Source: Pseudogulbenkiania subflava DSM 22618 (GTDB taxonomy: Bacteria; Pseudomonadota; Gammaproteobacteria; Burkholderiales; Chromobacteriaceae). Taken from it: 64,000 nt of DNA. Both the position numbers and the translations under genes were made by a program. The DNA lies in the NCBI RefSeq assembly GCF_900177275.1, contig NZ_FXAG01000022.1, forward strand, positions 16,455-80,454, in the 5' to 3' direction. A model generated the notes under the pieces. That model had not been told where the DNA came from, ran no database searches, and worked only from the letters and a program-made list of their open reading frames with translations. This document shows positions 8,141 through 17,749 of this stretch, in pieces (the stretch's first letter is position 1; every line of letters begins with the position of its first letter).

Positions 8141-9241
8141 ATGGTTTTTCAAAAAAGCCTGACCCGTGAATTGACTTTTACTGCGGTCAGCGTGTTCGTG
8201 GTCCTGCTGGCCATCCTGGTCACTACCCAGACCATCAATCTGCTCGGCCGTGCCGCCGAAGGGCGCATCGCCAACGAGGCGGTAGCGGCCCTGATCGGAT
8301 TCTGGACACTCGGCTTGTTTCCCCTGCTGTTGATTCTCACCGTATTCGTCAGCGTCCTGGTGGTGTTAACCCGACTCTGGCGCGATCATGAAATGGCCGT
8401 CTGGCTGGCCTCAGGTGTATCGCTCAAGGACTGGGTCAAGCCGGTGCTGCGTTTTGCCGTCCCCTTGGCCATTCTGGTCGGCATCTCATCGCTACTGATC
8501 GGCCCTTGGGCTGAGCAGCGCAGCCATGAATACGCCGAAATTCTCAAACAGCACGAGGATGTTTCCGCCATATCCCCCGGAATTTTCAAGGAATCCCACT
8601 CCTCGCGCCGCGTCTATTTCGTCGAGAATTTTTCGGGGAAAAACGGCTCGGCCGCCAACATCTTCATGCAGGACATGAGCAAGGGTAAGGTTGCCAGCAT
8701 TTTTGCAAAATCCGGCCGAATCGTGACCAACGAGCAGGGCGAGCGGCTTCTGGTGCTGGAAAACGGTCGGCGCTATGTCGGCAATCCTGGCGAGGCGGAC
8801 TACGAAGTGGCCGAATTTGCCCGCTACAGCGTGGTCATCAATGACCAACCCCAGTTTATTCCCTCCGGCAACTCGCGCCAGACCATGACCTCGGCCGCGC
8901 TGGCCCTGAGCGACAAGGCCGGCGACAAGGCCGAACTCGGCTGGCGGCTGTCCATGCCCATCAGCACCATCGTCCTGGCGCTGCTCGCCATTCCCTTGTC
9001 TTATTTCAACCCGCGCAGTGGTCACACCTACAACCTTCTGCTGGCCCTGCTGGCGTACTTCGTTTACCAAAACGCCCTAACCCTATGCCGTAACTGGGTG
9101 CTGCAAGATCGCCTGAGCGCCTATGCGATGCTGGCCCCCCATATGCTGATGCTGCTGGCAGCACTCGGCATGCTGGCGTACCGCAACCGTCCGGCCATTT
9201 CACCGGGTCGCTTCCTGGGCCAGCTCATCCGGAAATCCTGA
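8141..9241 (+). CDS. lptF: LPS export ABC transporter permease LptF
   Basis: This 366-residue inner-membrane permease of the LptB2FG complex extracts lipopolysaccharide for delivery to the LptC-A-D bridge. The YjgP/YjgQ fold is evident: three N-terminal membrane segments (about residues 14-36, 53-75, 100-122), a large periplasmic beta domain (about 125-265) and three C-terminal segments (about 268-350). The motif GWRLSMPISTIVLALLAIPL is characteristic. It starts with MVFQKSL. The partner lptG follows after 3 bases, so both permeases are made from one transcript. ATPase LptB is not in this window. Confidence 0.95.
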   Translation: MVFQKSLTRELTFTAVSVFVVLLAILVTTQTINLLGRAAEGRIANEAVAALIGFWTLGLFPLLLILTVFVSVLVVLTRLWRDHEMAVWLASGVSLKDWVKPVLRFAVPLAILVGISSLLIGPWAEQRSHEYAEILKQHEDVSAISPGIFKESHSSRRVYFVENFSGKNGSAANIFMQDMSKGKVASIFAKSGRIVTNEQGERLLVLENGRRYVGNPGEADYEVAEFARYSVVINDQPQFIPSGNSRQTMTSAALALSDKAGDKAELGWRLSMPISTIVLALLAIPLSYFNPRSGHTYNLLLALLAYFVYQNALTLCRNWVLQDRLSAYAMLAPHMLMLLAALGMLAYRNRPAISPGRFLGQLIRKS

Positions 9242-9244
9242 TCC

Positions 9245-10321
9245 ATGAAACTGATTTACCGCTACATCACCACCCAGCTGACCGTGGCCACGCTGTATGC
9301 CCTGGCGGCGCTGCTCGCACTGTATGCCTTCTTCGACATCATCAAAGAAGTGCCTGACTTGGGACACGGCGGCTATGGCGTGCCGCAGATGCTGCTCTAC
9401 ATTGTGCTTTTGATGCCGGGTCACGCCTACGAACTGATGCCCCTCGTGGTGCTGATCGGCGGCATGGTCGCCATGACCCAGCTCGCCACCAACAGCGAAT
9501 ACACCATCATCCGCACCAGTGGCGTCACCCTCGCCCAGGTCGCGGGCGTGCTGTTGCGTTTCGGCATCGGCTTTGCCCTGATCACCGGCCTGCTGGGCGA
9601 ATTCGGCGCCCCCTTCTCCGAAAAGCAGGCAGAGCGCATGAAACTATCGGCGACCAGGTCGATGGTCACTCAGGAGTTCCGTTCGGGCATCTGGGTCAAG
9701 GATGACCAGAATTTCATCAACGTGGGCGAAATGCTGCCGGACAACACCCTGCTCGGGGTTCGTATCTACACCTACGACAAGGACTACCGCCTGGTGCAAA
9801 CCCGTTTTGCCGAGCGCGGCACCTATCAGCGGCCACAGCATTTGTGGCGACTCGAAAAGGTCAAGGAAACCACGCTGGGCGACAAGACGACGACAACACG
9901 CCAACTCGACACACTAGATTGGCATTCGGTGATCGAACCGTCGATCCTCGACGTGCTGCTGGTGGTACCCGAGCAGATGTCCGCCATGGACCTGACCACC
10001 TATATCGAGCACCTGCGCAGCAACGAGCAGAAGACCCAGCGCTATGAGATCGCCCTGTGGAGCAAGTTCTTCTACCCCCTGGCCTGCATCTCCATGGCCC
10101 TGGTGGCTCTCGCCTTCACGCCGCGCCAACGCCGTCATGCCCAACTGGGCATAAGGCTGTTCGTCGGCATCTGCCTGGGGGTCACTTTCCACTTCGTCAA
10201 CCGGCTGTTTGCGCACCTGGGCCTGCTTTACGACTGGAATGCCATGTTTGCGGCCACGCTCCCCACCCTGTTGTTCCTGCTGGCGGGTATTACCATCACC
10301 GTACGACAAGAAAGGCGCTGA
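9245..10321 (+). CDS. lptG: LPS export ABC transporter permease LptG
   Basis: This 358-residue partner of LptF has the same six-segment plus periplasmic-domain layout, beginning MKLIYRYITTQLTVATLYAL. Diagnostic stretches are ELMPLVVLIGGMVAMTQLA, SEYTIIRTSGVT (cytoplasmic coupling helix contacting LptB) and LWSKFFYPLACISMALVAL. It should form the lateral gate of the lipopolysaccharide extractor with LptF. The start follows lptF by 3 bases and glnD starts one base after its stop, so the three genes read as one translational series. Confidence 0.95.
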   Translation: MKLIYRYITTQLTVATLYALAALLALYAFFDIIKEVPDLGHGGYGVPQMLLYIVLLMPGHAYELMPLVVLIGGMVAMTQLATNSEYTIIRTSGVTLAQVAGVLLRFGIGFALITGLLGEFGAPFSEKQAERMKLSATRSMVTQEFRSGIWVKDDQNFINVGEMLPDNTLLGVRIYTYDKDYRLVQTRFAERGTYQRPQHLWRLEKVKETTLGDKTTTTRQLDTLDWHSVIEPSILDVLLVVPEQMSAMDLTTYIEHLRSNEQKTQRYEIALWSKFFYPLACISMALVALAFTPRQRRHAQLGIRLFVGICLGVTFHFVNRLFAHLGLLYDWNAMFAATLPTLLFLLAGITITVRQERR

Positions 10322-10322
10322 C

Positions 10323-12893
10323 ATGACCGACCCGATGCTCGAACGCTGCAAGGCCTGGCGCCGGACACTCAACGAGGGTCGTCAGCAGCTGGCCGAGACC
10401 TACCTGAAGAAGCGTGACCCGGAGCGCTTCCTCAAGCAATACAGCCAGGTCGTCGATGGTATCCTGCAGGACATGTGGGGGGCACTGGAGCTCGGCCAGC
10501 AGGCAACGCTGGTCGCAGTCGGTGGCTACGGGCGCGGACAATTGTTCCCGCACTCCGACATCGACCTGCTATTCCTGCTGCCATCCGCTAACGAAACCGA
10601 ACTGAACGATGCGATCACCCGCCTGATCGGTTTAATGTGGGATAGCGGCCTGGAAGTCGGCCACAGCGTTCGGACCATCGACGAGTGCCTGAGTGAGGCG
10701 GCCAACGACATTACGATCGAGACCACGCTGCTGGAAAACCGTTTCCTCGCCGGCGACGCGGCCCTGCACCAGGCAGCCTGCACCGCGCTCGCCCAGCAAC
10801 GCGACCCGCTGGCCTTTTTCGAAGGCAAGATTCTCGAGCAGCAACAGCGCCATAACCGCTATTTCGGCGTCACCAACAACCTCGAACCGAACGTCAAAGA
10901 AAGCCTGGGTGGCTTGCGTGACCTGCAAACCATCCTGTGGATCAGCAAGGCCATTGATCTGGGCGACAACTGGGATGCACTGGTGCGGCGCGGCATCCTA
11001 ACCTTGGCCGAAGCCCGCCTAATCAAGCACAGCGAGAGCCAACTGCAAAAACTGCGCATCGATCTGCACCTGCTGTCCCGCCGCCGCGAAGACCGCCTGA
11101 TCTTCGACCTGCAGCAACAGATGGGGCTCGCCTGGGGACTCAAGGACACTCCGGCCAAGCGCGCCAGCGAGCAGGTCATGCAGCTCTATTACCGCGCCGC
11201 GAAAACGGTCGGCCAGCTGAACGGCATTCTGCTACCCAACCTGCGGGCACGGATTTATTCGCAGGTGCCGCGCGTCACGCAGAATCTCAACGCCCGCTTC
11301 TATAGCGTCAACGGCATGCTGGGCATCCGTCGCCCGGACGTGTTCGAGAAAGAACCGTCGGCGATTCTGGAGGCCTTCCTGATCCTGCAAAGAAACCCGG
11401 AATTGACCGGCTTTGCGCCGCGCATGCTGCGCGCGCTATGGCACGCACGCAGCCGCATCAACGAGAAATTCCGCCGCGACCCGGCCAATCGGGCGCTATT
11501 CATGCAGATTCTGCGCGAACCCGGCCTTACCCGAACGTTGCGGCGCATGAATCTGTACGGCGTACTGGGCAAGTACCTGGCCAATTTCGGCCGCATCGTC
11601 GGCCAGATGCAGCACGACCTGTTCCACGTCTATACCGTGGACGAACACATTCTGATGGTGGTGCGTAACCTGCGCCGCTTCGCCATCAGTGCCTTCAGTC
11701 ACGAGTATCCCCTGCTCTCGAGGCTGATGAACGATTTCGTCCGCCCTGAAGTGCTGTACGCGGCCGGGCTGTTCCACGACATCGCCAAGGGCCGGGGCGG
11801 CGACCACTCGATGCTCGGCATGGATGACGCGCGCCAGTTCTGCGAAAGCCACGGCCTGTTGGCCGAAGATACCGAGCTGGTAGTGTGGCTGGTCGGTCAA
11901 CACCTGACGATGTCCAGCGTCGCCCAAAAGCAGGACATCTACGATCCGGATACTGTGCTGCGCTTTGCCGACCTGGTACAGACTCCACGCCGTCTCGCGG
12001 CACTGTACATGCTGACCGTAGCCGACATCCGCGGCACCAGTCCCAAGGTGTGGAACGCCTGGAAAGCCAAGTTGCTGGAAGACCTCTATCACGCCACCCT
12101 CAAGGTGCTGATGAGCGGCGGCGCCTTGGACGTGGCCTCCGAGTTGAATGACCGCAAGCAAGAGGCCCTCACCCAATTGCGCTTGTTCGCGGTACCCGAT
12201 GACGCCATCCAGCGCTTCTGGGATGAGCTGGACACGGTCTATTTCCTGCGCCATGAAGCACGCGAGATCGCCTGGCACACCCGGGTACTCAATCGCTTCG
12301 TCCACGTCACCGAGCCAATGGTCAAGACGCGACTGTCGGACGACCGCGAAGGCATCCAGGTCCTGGTCTATACCCCAGATCAGCCGGAGCTGTTCGCCCG
12401 CATCTGCGCCTTCTTCGGCCGAAGCAATTACAGCATCGCCGACGCCAAGATCCATACCACGCGGCACGGCTACGCGCTCGACACCTTCCATGTCTTTATC
12501 CCGGAGCATCATGATGGCGACTACCGGGACATGATCAACTTCATCGAATTCGAACTGGCGGACTGCCTGAAGAAAGCGGCGCCGATCGTTCTGCCCTCTG
12601 AGGGCCGTATCAGCCGCCACCTCAAGCACTTCCCGGTCAGCCCCCAGGTAATGATCCGTCCCGACGACCGCGATAACTTCTTTGTGCTGACGATTGTGGC
12701 GGGCGACCGGCCCGGTCTTCTGGCGAGGATCGCCAAGGTGCTGACTGGCTACCGGCTCAACGTCCACTCGGCCAAGATCATGACGCTGGGCAGTCGCGTC
12801 GAGGACTCCTTCCTGGTCACCGGCTCGGCGCTGAAAGACGGCAAGAGCGTGCTGGCCCTGGAGGGGGAGCTGCTCGAAACGCTGCGACTGTAA
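10323..12893 (+). CDS. glnD: bifunctional [protein-PII] uridylyltransferase/uridylyl-removing enzyme
   Basis: This 856-residue nitrogen sensor adds UMP to PII proteins when glutamine is low and removes it when glutamine is high. Domains in order: nucleotidyltransferase with GGYGRGQLFPHSDIDLLF from residue 67, the adjacent PII-uridylyltransferase linker domain, an HD phosphohydrolase domain with LFHDIAKGRGGDHS near residue 483, and two ACT domains (about 680-760 and 790-856) that bind glutamine. All key residues are present. I chose the ATG at 10323, one base after the lptG stop; an earlier in-frame start would lie inside lptG. The usual neighbours map and rpsB are absent, so its placement behind the lipopolysaccharide permeases is uncommon. 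Confidence 0.96.
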   Translation: MTDPMLERCKAWRRTLNEGRQQLAETYLKKRDPERFLKQYSQVVDGILQDMWGALELGQQATLVAVGGYGRGQLFPHSDIDLLFLLPSANETELNDAITRLIGLMWDSGLEVGHSVRTIDECLSEAANDITIETTLLENRFLAGDAALHQAACTALAQQRDPLAFFEGKILEQQQRHNRYFGVTNNLEPNVKESLGGLRDLQTILWISKAIDLGDNWDALVRRGILTLAEARLIKHSESQLQKLRIDLHLLSRRREDRLIFDLQQQMGLAWGLKDTPAKRASEQVMQLYYRAAKTVGQLNGILLPNLRARIYSQVPRVTQNLNARFYSVNGMLGIRRPDVFEKEPSAILEAFLILQRNPELTGFAPRMLRALWHARSRINEKFRRDPANRALFMQILREPGLTRTLRRMNLYGVLGKYLANFGRIVGQMQHDLFHVYTVDEHILMVVRNLRRFAISAFSHEYPLLSRLMNDFVRPEVLYAAGLFHDIAKGRGGDHSMLGMDDARQFCESHGLLAEDTELVVWLVGQHLTMSSVAQKQDIYDPDTVLRFADLVQTPRRLAALYMLTVADIRGTSPKVWNAWKAKLLEDLYHATLKVLMSGGALDVASELNDRKQEALTQLRLFAVPDDAIQRFWDELDTVYFLRHEAREIAWHTRVLNRFVHVTEPMVKTRLSDDREGIQVLVYTPDQPELFARICAFFGRSNYSIADAKIHTTRHGYALDTFHVFIPEHHDGDYRDMINFIEFELADCLKKAAPIVLPSEGRISRHLKHFPVSPQVMIRPDDRDNFFVLTIVAGDRPGLLARIAKVLTGYRLNVHSAKIMTLGSRVEDSFLVTGSALKDGKSVLALEGELLETLRL

Positions 12894-12907
12894 CGAAGGA
12901 GAAAAGC

Positions 12908-13360
12908 ATGCTGTTCCTGGAAGACCTGACCCTCGGCCGACGCTTCGAGACCGGTAGCCATACCCTCACCGAGGCAGAGTTACTGGCCTTCGCTCACCAG
13001 TTCGATCCGCAGTTTTTCCATACCGACCACGAAGCGGCCAAGAACAGCGTCTTCGACGGTCTTGCCGCCAGCGGCTGGCACACCAGCAGCCTCAGCATGC
13101 GCCTGGTCGCCCTGTCCGAGCTGGGCACGGTGGCGAACGGCTTGGTCGGCATGGACATCATTTCGATGCGCTGGCCACGCCCCACCCGCGCCGGGGACAC
13201 TCTCACCGTGTGTGTCGAGGTGCTGGAGAACCGCCGCTCCAACAGCCAGCCCGGCTTCGGCATCGTCACCGTACGCTGGACCACCACCAATCAACGGCAA
13301 GAAATCGCCATGCAACTGGAAAACCGCATCTGGGTCCAGGCACGCGGCGAAGCGGACTGA
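12908..13360 (+). CDS. MaoC-like hotdog dehydratase
   Basis: This 150-residue hotdog-fold protein is of the MaoC/R-specific enoyl-CoA hydratase family. The hydratase motif is visible: LLAFAHQFDPQFFHTDHEAAKNSVF, where Asp and His are catalytic in characterised relatives, followed by GLAASGWHTSS. It probably hydrates a trans-2-enoyl-CoA or acts on a related acyl thioester. The strong ribosome site (AAGGAGAAAAGC) sits between the glnD stop and the ATG, only 14 bases apart, so it may be co-transcribed with glnD. No PHA or beta-oxidation gene is adjacent, so the substrate is open. Confidence 0.85.
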   Translation: MLFLEDLTLGRRFETGSHTLTEAELLAFAHQFDPQFFHTDHEAAKNSVFDGLAASGWHTSSLSMRLVALSELGTVANGLVGMDIISMRWPRPTRAGDTLTVCVEVLENRRSNSQPGFGIVTVRWTTTNQRQEIAMQLENRIWVQARGEAD

Positions 13361-13492
13361 GCCGATAGAACCGGCCCGCCCGACATGATCGTTTGAGGAT
13401 TAATCAGGGTGTGTCGGCAGCCCCGGGGCACCACCCCGAACAGAGAGACGCAGGCTCAGGGCACCAGCACGGCTGATACCCTGAACAGGCCT

Positions 13493-15094
13493 TCAGCGGA
13501 CATTCCACTTGCGAAAATCGGCAGTCAGCTTGGAGAGGTCGCCGGCCGTTTCGGCCAGATGGTTCGAGCTCTGCTCGATGGCACGCGTCGTATGCAGATT
13601 CTGCTCGGCGATGGTGTTGAGCTGTTCCAGCGAAGCGGCCACCTCGTGCACCGACTGCGAGTTTTCCTCCATGCCCATGGCGAGATCGTTGGCTTGACGT
13701 CGCGCCTGCTCGGCCACCTGCATCAGGTGATCGAGGTTGGCCGAAGACTGGCGAATATGCCCGCTGACCTCTTCCACCTCTTCGACCGTGGCATCCATGC
13801 TGGACACAGCCTGCCGCGTGATCTCGCCGATTTGCTGGACCACTTCGGTAATCGATCCGGTTGCCGAACTGGTCCGTTCCGCAAGCTTGCGCACTTCATC
13901 CGCCACGACGGAAAAGCCGCGGCCCGCTTCTCCGGCGCGCGCCGCCTCGATGGCGGCGTTGAGTGCAAGAAGGTTGGTCTGCTCGGCGATCTCGTGGATC
14001 ATGTCGGTCATGGTGCGGATACGCTGCATCGAGTGATCCATTTCGGAGATCGCGGCACGCGAGGTGCCCACCACCGACACCGTGCGCTCGGCAGCCCGCG
14101 TCGCCGCCTGCATTGTGTCCTTGCCGGCTTCGGCAACCGACTTCGTCGATTCGGCGCCGTTCAGATTCTGCTCCGCCAGCTCCACCACGTCTTTGATCGC
14201 CGCGCTCATGGTTTCCATGTTGCGACTGATCTGCATCAGGCCTTCGCCCTGCTGCACCGAGCGTGCCGCCAGCGAATGCATCTCGTCGCGCAACTGATCA
14301 GCCTGGCCGGAGGTCCGCGAACCCGCACCGATCACATCCGCCACCACGGCACGATAATGGATGCGCAACGACTCCAGCCCGCCGATCACCTCGCCCAGCA
14401 GCCCGCCATCGCGGACCTGGAGGTCGCGGCCGAGTCGCCCTTCCGCGAGTTCACCGAAGCCCTGCCGCAACAGGCCCAGCACCTTGTTGACCCGCCACCA
14501 GCCCCAAGCCCCGCCACTCACGGCCAGCACAGCGCCGGCCATGACAAGCGCTGCCCCACCCACGCCTGGCGGCACGAGACTGCCGGCCAACAACAACACA
14601 ACGCCGGCCCCCGCCAGCAAAGGAGCCCAGCGCAGCACGTCGACGCAACGCCGCAAGGCCTTGAGGGTGGACGGCACCACCGCCTGCTTGTTGCGGACAG
14701 CCTGGTATAACGCCGTGGCGGCCGCAATTTCCTCGCGCCGAGGCGCCGATCGCACCGACATGTAACCGGTAATCTTGCCATGCTCGGTGATCGGCGTGAC
14801 ATACGCTTCCACCCAGTAGAAATCACCATTTTTGCAGCGATTCTTGACCAAACCCCGCCACGGCCGCCCCGTCTTGATGGTCTCCCATAGGTCGGCAAAG
14901 GCCTCGGGCGGCATGTCCGGGTGGCGCACGATGTTGTGATTGCGGCCGACCAATTCTGCTTCGCTGAAGCCGCTGATATCGACAAAGGCACGATTCACAT
15001 AAGTGATGCTGCCCTTGGCATCGGTCTTGCTGACGATAGGATTGGATGGGTCGACCAGATGCTCCTGGTCGGTAACCGGCAGGTTGATTTTCAC
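13493..15094 (-). CDS. PAS-domain methyl-accepting chemotaxis protein (Aer-like)
   Basis: This 533-residue chemoreceptor begins with an Aer-type PAS domain (residues about 20-120, including [20 protein letters not shown] and [14 protein letters not shown]), which in relatives holds FAD and senses redox or oxygen. Two adjacent hydrophobic segments (about 152-195) form a membrane hairpin with almost no periplasmic part. A HAMP-like linker and the cytoplasmic signalling coiled coil follow, with the conserved tip [20 protein letters not shown]. The start at 15094 follows an AT-rich promoter region. The gene stands alone; CheA/CheW are elsewhere. It likely drives energy taxis. Confidence 0.93.
   Translation of the reverse strand: MKINLPVTDQEHLVDPSNPIVSKTDAKGSITYVNRAFVDISGFSEAELVGRNHNIVRHPDMPPEAFADLWETIKTGRPWRGLVKNRCKNGDFYWVEAYVTPITEHGKITGYMSVRSAPRREEIAAATALYQAVRNKQAVVPSTLKALRRCVDVLRWAPLLAGAGVVLLLAGSLVPPGVGGAALVMAGAVLAVSGGAWGWWRVNKVLGLLRQGFGELAEGRLGRDLQVRDGGLLGEVIGGLESLRIHYRAVVADVIGAGSRTSGQADQLRDEMHSLAARSVQQGEGLMQISRNMETMSAAIKDVVELAEQNLNGAESTKSVAEAGKDTMQAATRAAERTVSVVGTSRAAISEMDHSMQRIRTMTDMIHEIAEQTNLLALNAAIEAARAGEAGRGFSVVADEVRKLAERTSSATGSITEVVQQIGEITRQAVSSMDATVEEVEEVSGHIRQSSANLDHLMQVAEQARRQANDLAMGMEENSQSVHEVAASLEQLNTIAEQNLHTTRAIEQSSNHLAETAGDLSKLTADFRKWNVR
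13735..13745 (+). repeat. GGTTGGCCGAA repeat within the chemoreceptor gene
   Basis: Exact copy of the 11-mer, preceded by A, inside coding sequence on the opposite strand to the gene. Confidence 0.6.
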
Positions 15095-15419
15095 GAAACG
15101 ATCTCAGAAATAACGATATTTTATAATTATTATTTATAATAAATAATTGCCGGGAACAAAGCAAAGCAATCGTCGTTCACTTTGCCTTGAGCGACATCAA
15201 GCCAATCAAAACCGCCGCAAGATGGCCGCAAGATGGCCGGATCGGCCATGGCGGGGATCGGCAGAAGGTTGGGGAAGACGGTTACCCTAGGTCGCCAGCG
15301 TGAACCGGGTTCAGGAAACGTCATTGAATCTGGCTAAGGAGAGGCAAAAAGCGTGGGAAACGGGGCTCTGCGGGCAAATCGTTTATCCCGGCCACCACGC
15401 CAGGGCTCACTGGCCCGTT
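15095..15419. promoter_or_regulatory. intergenic region upstream of the chemoreceptor
   Basis: No gene is visible. The first 60 bases are very AT-rich (15114-15148) and probably contain the chemoreceptor promoter on the minus strand. A short tandem duplication of GCAAGATGGCC lies near 15219-15240. The part next to the ParA-like gene shows no clear terminator. Confidence 0.4.
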
Positions 15420-16073
15420 CTATTTATCGCACCAGCCCTCCTCGGCCGGGGGACGCAACCACTCGATAATGGTCTGCCACGCGGCACGATCCCTGGCCAC
15501 CTTGCTGGCCGGCAGATCGAACAAGGTCAGGCCTTGCGCCGCGGCTTGCACGTACAACTGGGTATCTCTCAACCAGCTCAGAACCGCCACGTCGTGGCGC
15601 TGCAGGAAGGATTCCAGTTCACGCGCCGAGCGGGTGCGCGGGTCGACACGCATGCCGACCACAGCCATGAATACCTTGTTTTTCCTGATCGCCTTTTCTT
15701 CCAGCAGCCGATGGAAGAATTCCTCGCTCGCCCACATGTCGAACGGGGAAGGCTGGATCGGGATCAGGATACGGTCGACTCGGGAGATCAGACTGTTGAG
15801 TCGCTTGCCATGAAGCCCGGCAGGGCTATCCAGCACCACGACACTGGTGCCCTTCGGCGGCTTTGCCGGCTCGCCAGGCTCGACCTGCCAGCCGTGAATG
15901 CTCGGTAGAACGGGCGGGCGGCGTGCCAGCCAGTGCAGGGATGACTGCTGCCGATCGACATCCCCGAGCATGACCTTGTCACCGCTGTTGGCAAAATATC
16001 CGGCCAGATTTGTCGCCAGGGTCGATTTGCCACTCCCCCCCTTGGGGTTGGCAACCAGCACCGAAAGCACCAT
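15420..16073 (-). CDS. ParA/MinD-like ATPase, orphan
   Basis: This 217-residue deviant-Walker ATPase shows KGGSGKST at about residues 10-17, the switch region DVDRQQSSLHW and VVVLDSPAGLHGK. It is short and has no DNA-binding N-terminus, and no parB or partition site lies nearby, so it is not the chromosome-partition ParA. Relatives position protein complexes such as chemosensory arrays or flagella, which fits the chemoreceptor gene next door, but this is inference. I chose the ATG at 16073 because GGAGA precedes it and the conserved beta strand VLSVLVANPKGG starts there; longer in-frame starts exist. It is divergent from the HAD phosphatase gene. Confidence 0.8.
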   Translation of the reverse strand: MVLSVLVANPKGGSGKSTLATNLAGYFANSGDKVMLGDVDRQQSSLHWLARRPPVLPSIHGWQVEPGEPAKPPKGTSVVVLDSPAGLHGKRLNSLISRVDRILIPIQPSPFDMWASEEFFHRLLEEKAIRKNKVFMAVVGMRVDPRTRSARELESFLQRHDVAVLSWLRDTQLYVQAAAQGLTLFDLPASKVARDRAAWQTIIEWLRPPAEEGWCDK

Positions 16074-16177
16074 GCTCGTCTCCATTGCATCACGGCGCGA
16101 TGACTCTACCGAAGCCATCGCCCTTGCCTGTTTTCGGAAATTCTGTTCAGCTTGCCGCTGGATACAGGGAAACAACC

Positions 16178-16837
16178 ATGATACGCAGCTTTGACGCCGT
16201 CTTGTTCGATATGGACGGCCTGATGATAGATACCGAATCGGTGAGCGCTTCAAGCTGGCGTCTGGCGGGCGAGTCGCTCGACATTCAGATCCCCGAGGAA
16301 CTGATTCACAGCATGGTCGGCCTGTCGGTCAGCCGGAGCCTGGAACGGGTCATCGAGCACTACGGCGACCGCACTCTCGGCCAAGCCTTGAGCGAGGCCT
16401 GCCGTCACCACTACCGGCGCCAGCTCGCCGAGGATGACATTCCCCTCAAGAGCGGTATCGAGGCAGTACTGGATTGGCTGAGTGAACAAGACATTCCGCG
16501 CGCCGTGGCGACGTCGACACAACGGCTGATGTGCGACCTCAAATTGCAACGCACCGGTTTGGCGCGTTATTTCGATATCAGCGTTGCCGGTGACGAGGTC
16601 CAGCATACCAAACCGGCCCCCGACGTTTATCTGGCCGCCGCCGCCAGACTCGACATTGCGCCGGAGCGCTGCATCGTACTGGAAGACTCTCCGTACGGGC
16701 TCCTTGCGGGACACGCCGCAGGCATGCGTGTCATCCTAGTACCAGACCTGATCAAGCCCAGCCAGGAAGACAACGCCAAGGCCCTCGCCACGTGCGACAC
16801 CCTGCACGACGCCCTGACCCTCCTCAAGTCACTGTGA
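16178..16837 (+). CDS. HAD-superfamily phosphatase (beta-phosphoglucomutase-like)
   Basis: This 219-residue HAD hydrolase has motif I DMDGLMIDTES near residue 11, motif II Ser/Thr in VATST near 110, and motif III/IV KPAPDVYLAAA and VLEDSPYGLLAG. The helical cap between motifs I and II (about 17-80) places it in the subfamily of beta-phosphoglucomutase and sugar-phosphate phosphatases such as YniC. The natural substrate cannot be deduced. The ATG at 16178 follows CAGGGAAAC. It is convergent with yigZ, separated by a perfect hairpin made of two copies of the repeated 11-mer. Confidence 0.88.
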   Translation: MIRSFDAVLFDMDGLMIDTESVSASSWRLAGESLDIQIPEELIHSMVGLSVSRSLERVIEHYGDRTLGQALSEACRHHYRRQLAEDDIPLKSGIEAVLDWLSEQDIPRAVATSTQRLMCDLKLQRTGLARYFDISVAGDEVQHTKPAPDVYLAAAARLDIAPERCIVLEDSPYGLLAGHAAGMRVILVPDLIKPSQEDNAKALATCDTLHDALTLLKSL

Positions 16838-16845
16838 CATCGACA

Positions 16846-16870
16846 GGTTGGCCGAACTCTTCGGCCAACC
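16846..16870. terminator. perfect inverted pair of GGTTGGCCGAA between convergent genes
   Basis: GGTTGGCCGAA (16846-16856), a 3-base loop CTC and TTCGGCCAACC (16860-16870) form an 11-bp perfect stem. The last base coincides with the end of yigZ. The arrangement suits bidirectional termination but there is no long T run on either strand. It matches how DNA uptake sequences form terminators in Neisseria. Confidence 0.75.
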
Positions 16871-17490
16871 TAGTCCCGGGCATTGCCATCAGTAGGCGCC
16901 TTGGCCTGGCCATCGAGCACCGTCAACGCCCCATGCAGATAATCGGTCAGTTGGGCCAGCAACTGCGCCCCCAACTCCGCTGGCGCTTCCAGAGTCAGCT
17001 GCACCCGGTCGCCGTAAGCGGGCTCCAGCACGATCACGCCATGGTCCGAACAAAAGCGCCGCAATCGCGACTCCTCGGCAAAGCCGGTACTGACCCTGTA
17101 GCGAGCCATCTTGACGGTCGGCAGTAGCTGGGCATTCTGCAGGGCGGCACTCACCGCCTGGGCATAGGCCCGCACCAAGCCGCCGGCGCCCAGTTTGATG
17201 CCGCCGAAATAGCGCACCACCACCGCCAGCACGTTACCCACATCCTTGTGCGTCAACACCGCATACATCGGCTTGGCCGCCGTACCGGAAGGTTCGCCGT
17301 CGTCGTCGAGTCCCGAATCCCCTTCCGTCAGCAGTACCGAGCAGTAATGCCGGGCATCCTTCCAGCGCTGACGCACCTCGGCCAGACGGTCCATCGCCTC
17401 GGCCCGGCTGGTTACCGGATAGAGTACGACGATGAAGCGGCTTTTCTTGATCTCGATCTCGGCCGTTACCGGTGCCGCTAGTTGCAACAT
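16870..17490 (-). CDS. yigZ: YigZ/IMPACT family protein (UPF0029)
   Basis: This 206-residue protein belongs to the YigZ family. The N-terminal IMPACT domain holds EIEIKKSRFIVVLYPVTS, the family's DARHYCSVLL and DDDGEPSGTAAKPM, then VRYFGGIKLGAGGLVRAYAQA. The C-terminal part is a small ferredoxin-like domain of the EF-G/RNA-binding type (about 135-195). The function is not established; links to translation regulation are proposed for eukaryotic relatives. It ends in a charged tail. The stop sits at the base of the inverted-repeat hairpin shared with the HAD gene. Confidence 0.9.
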   Translation of the reverse strand: MLQLAAPVTAEIEIKKSRFIVVLYPVTSRAEAMDRLAEVRQRWKDARHYCSVLLTEGDSGLDDDGEPSGTAAKPMYAVLTHKDVGNVLAVVVRYFGGIKLGAGGLVRAYAQAVSAALQNAQLLPTVKMARYRVSTGFAEESRLRRFCSDHGVIVLEPAYGDRVQLTLEAPAELGAQLLAQLTDYLHGALTVLDGQAKAPTDGNARD

Positions 17491-17749
17491 TGCTGCCTTT
17501 CCTCAAGCTGGAACCACGGATAAATCACACTGTGCCTTCCCGGATCGATCCGCGGGCTCGCCGCCGCCCCCCTTTTACCTGGGTTTTGTCAGCACACACA
17601 AAGTCTCCATCTTACCCGAAGCCCTACCTAGGCTGAGATGAAGCACAGCCATTACCGATGAGGCTGGCCAGGCCAACACACCTCCCATGCTTGTCACCGA
17701 CTCCGTCGGGATGGACAATAACCCATCCATCATGGCCGGAAAGGTAACG

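Noticed and set aside
15219..15250. Tandem GCAAGATGGCC as the start of a repeat array or CRISPR
   Set aside because: Only two copies and no spacers; a local slippage duplication explains it.
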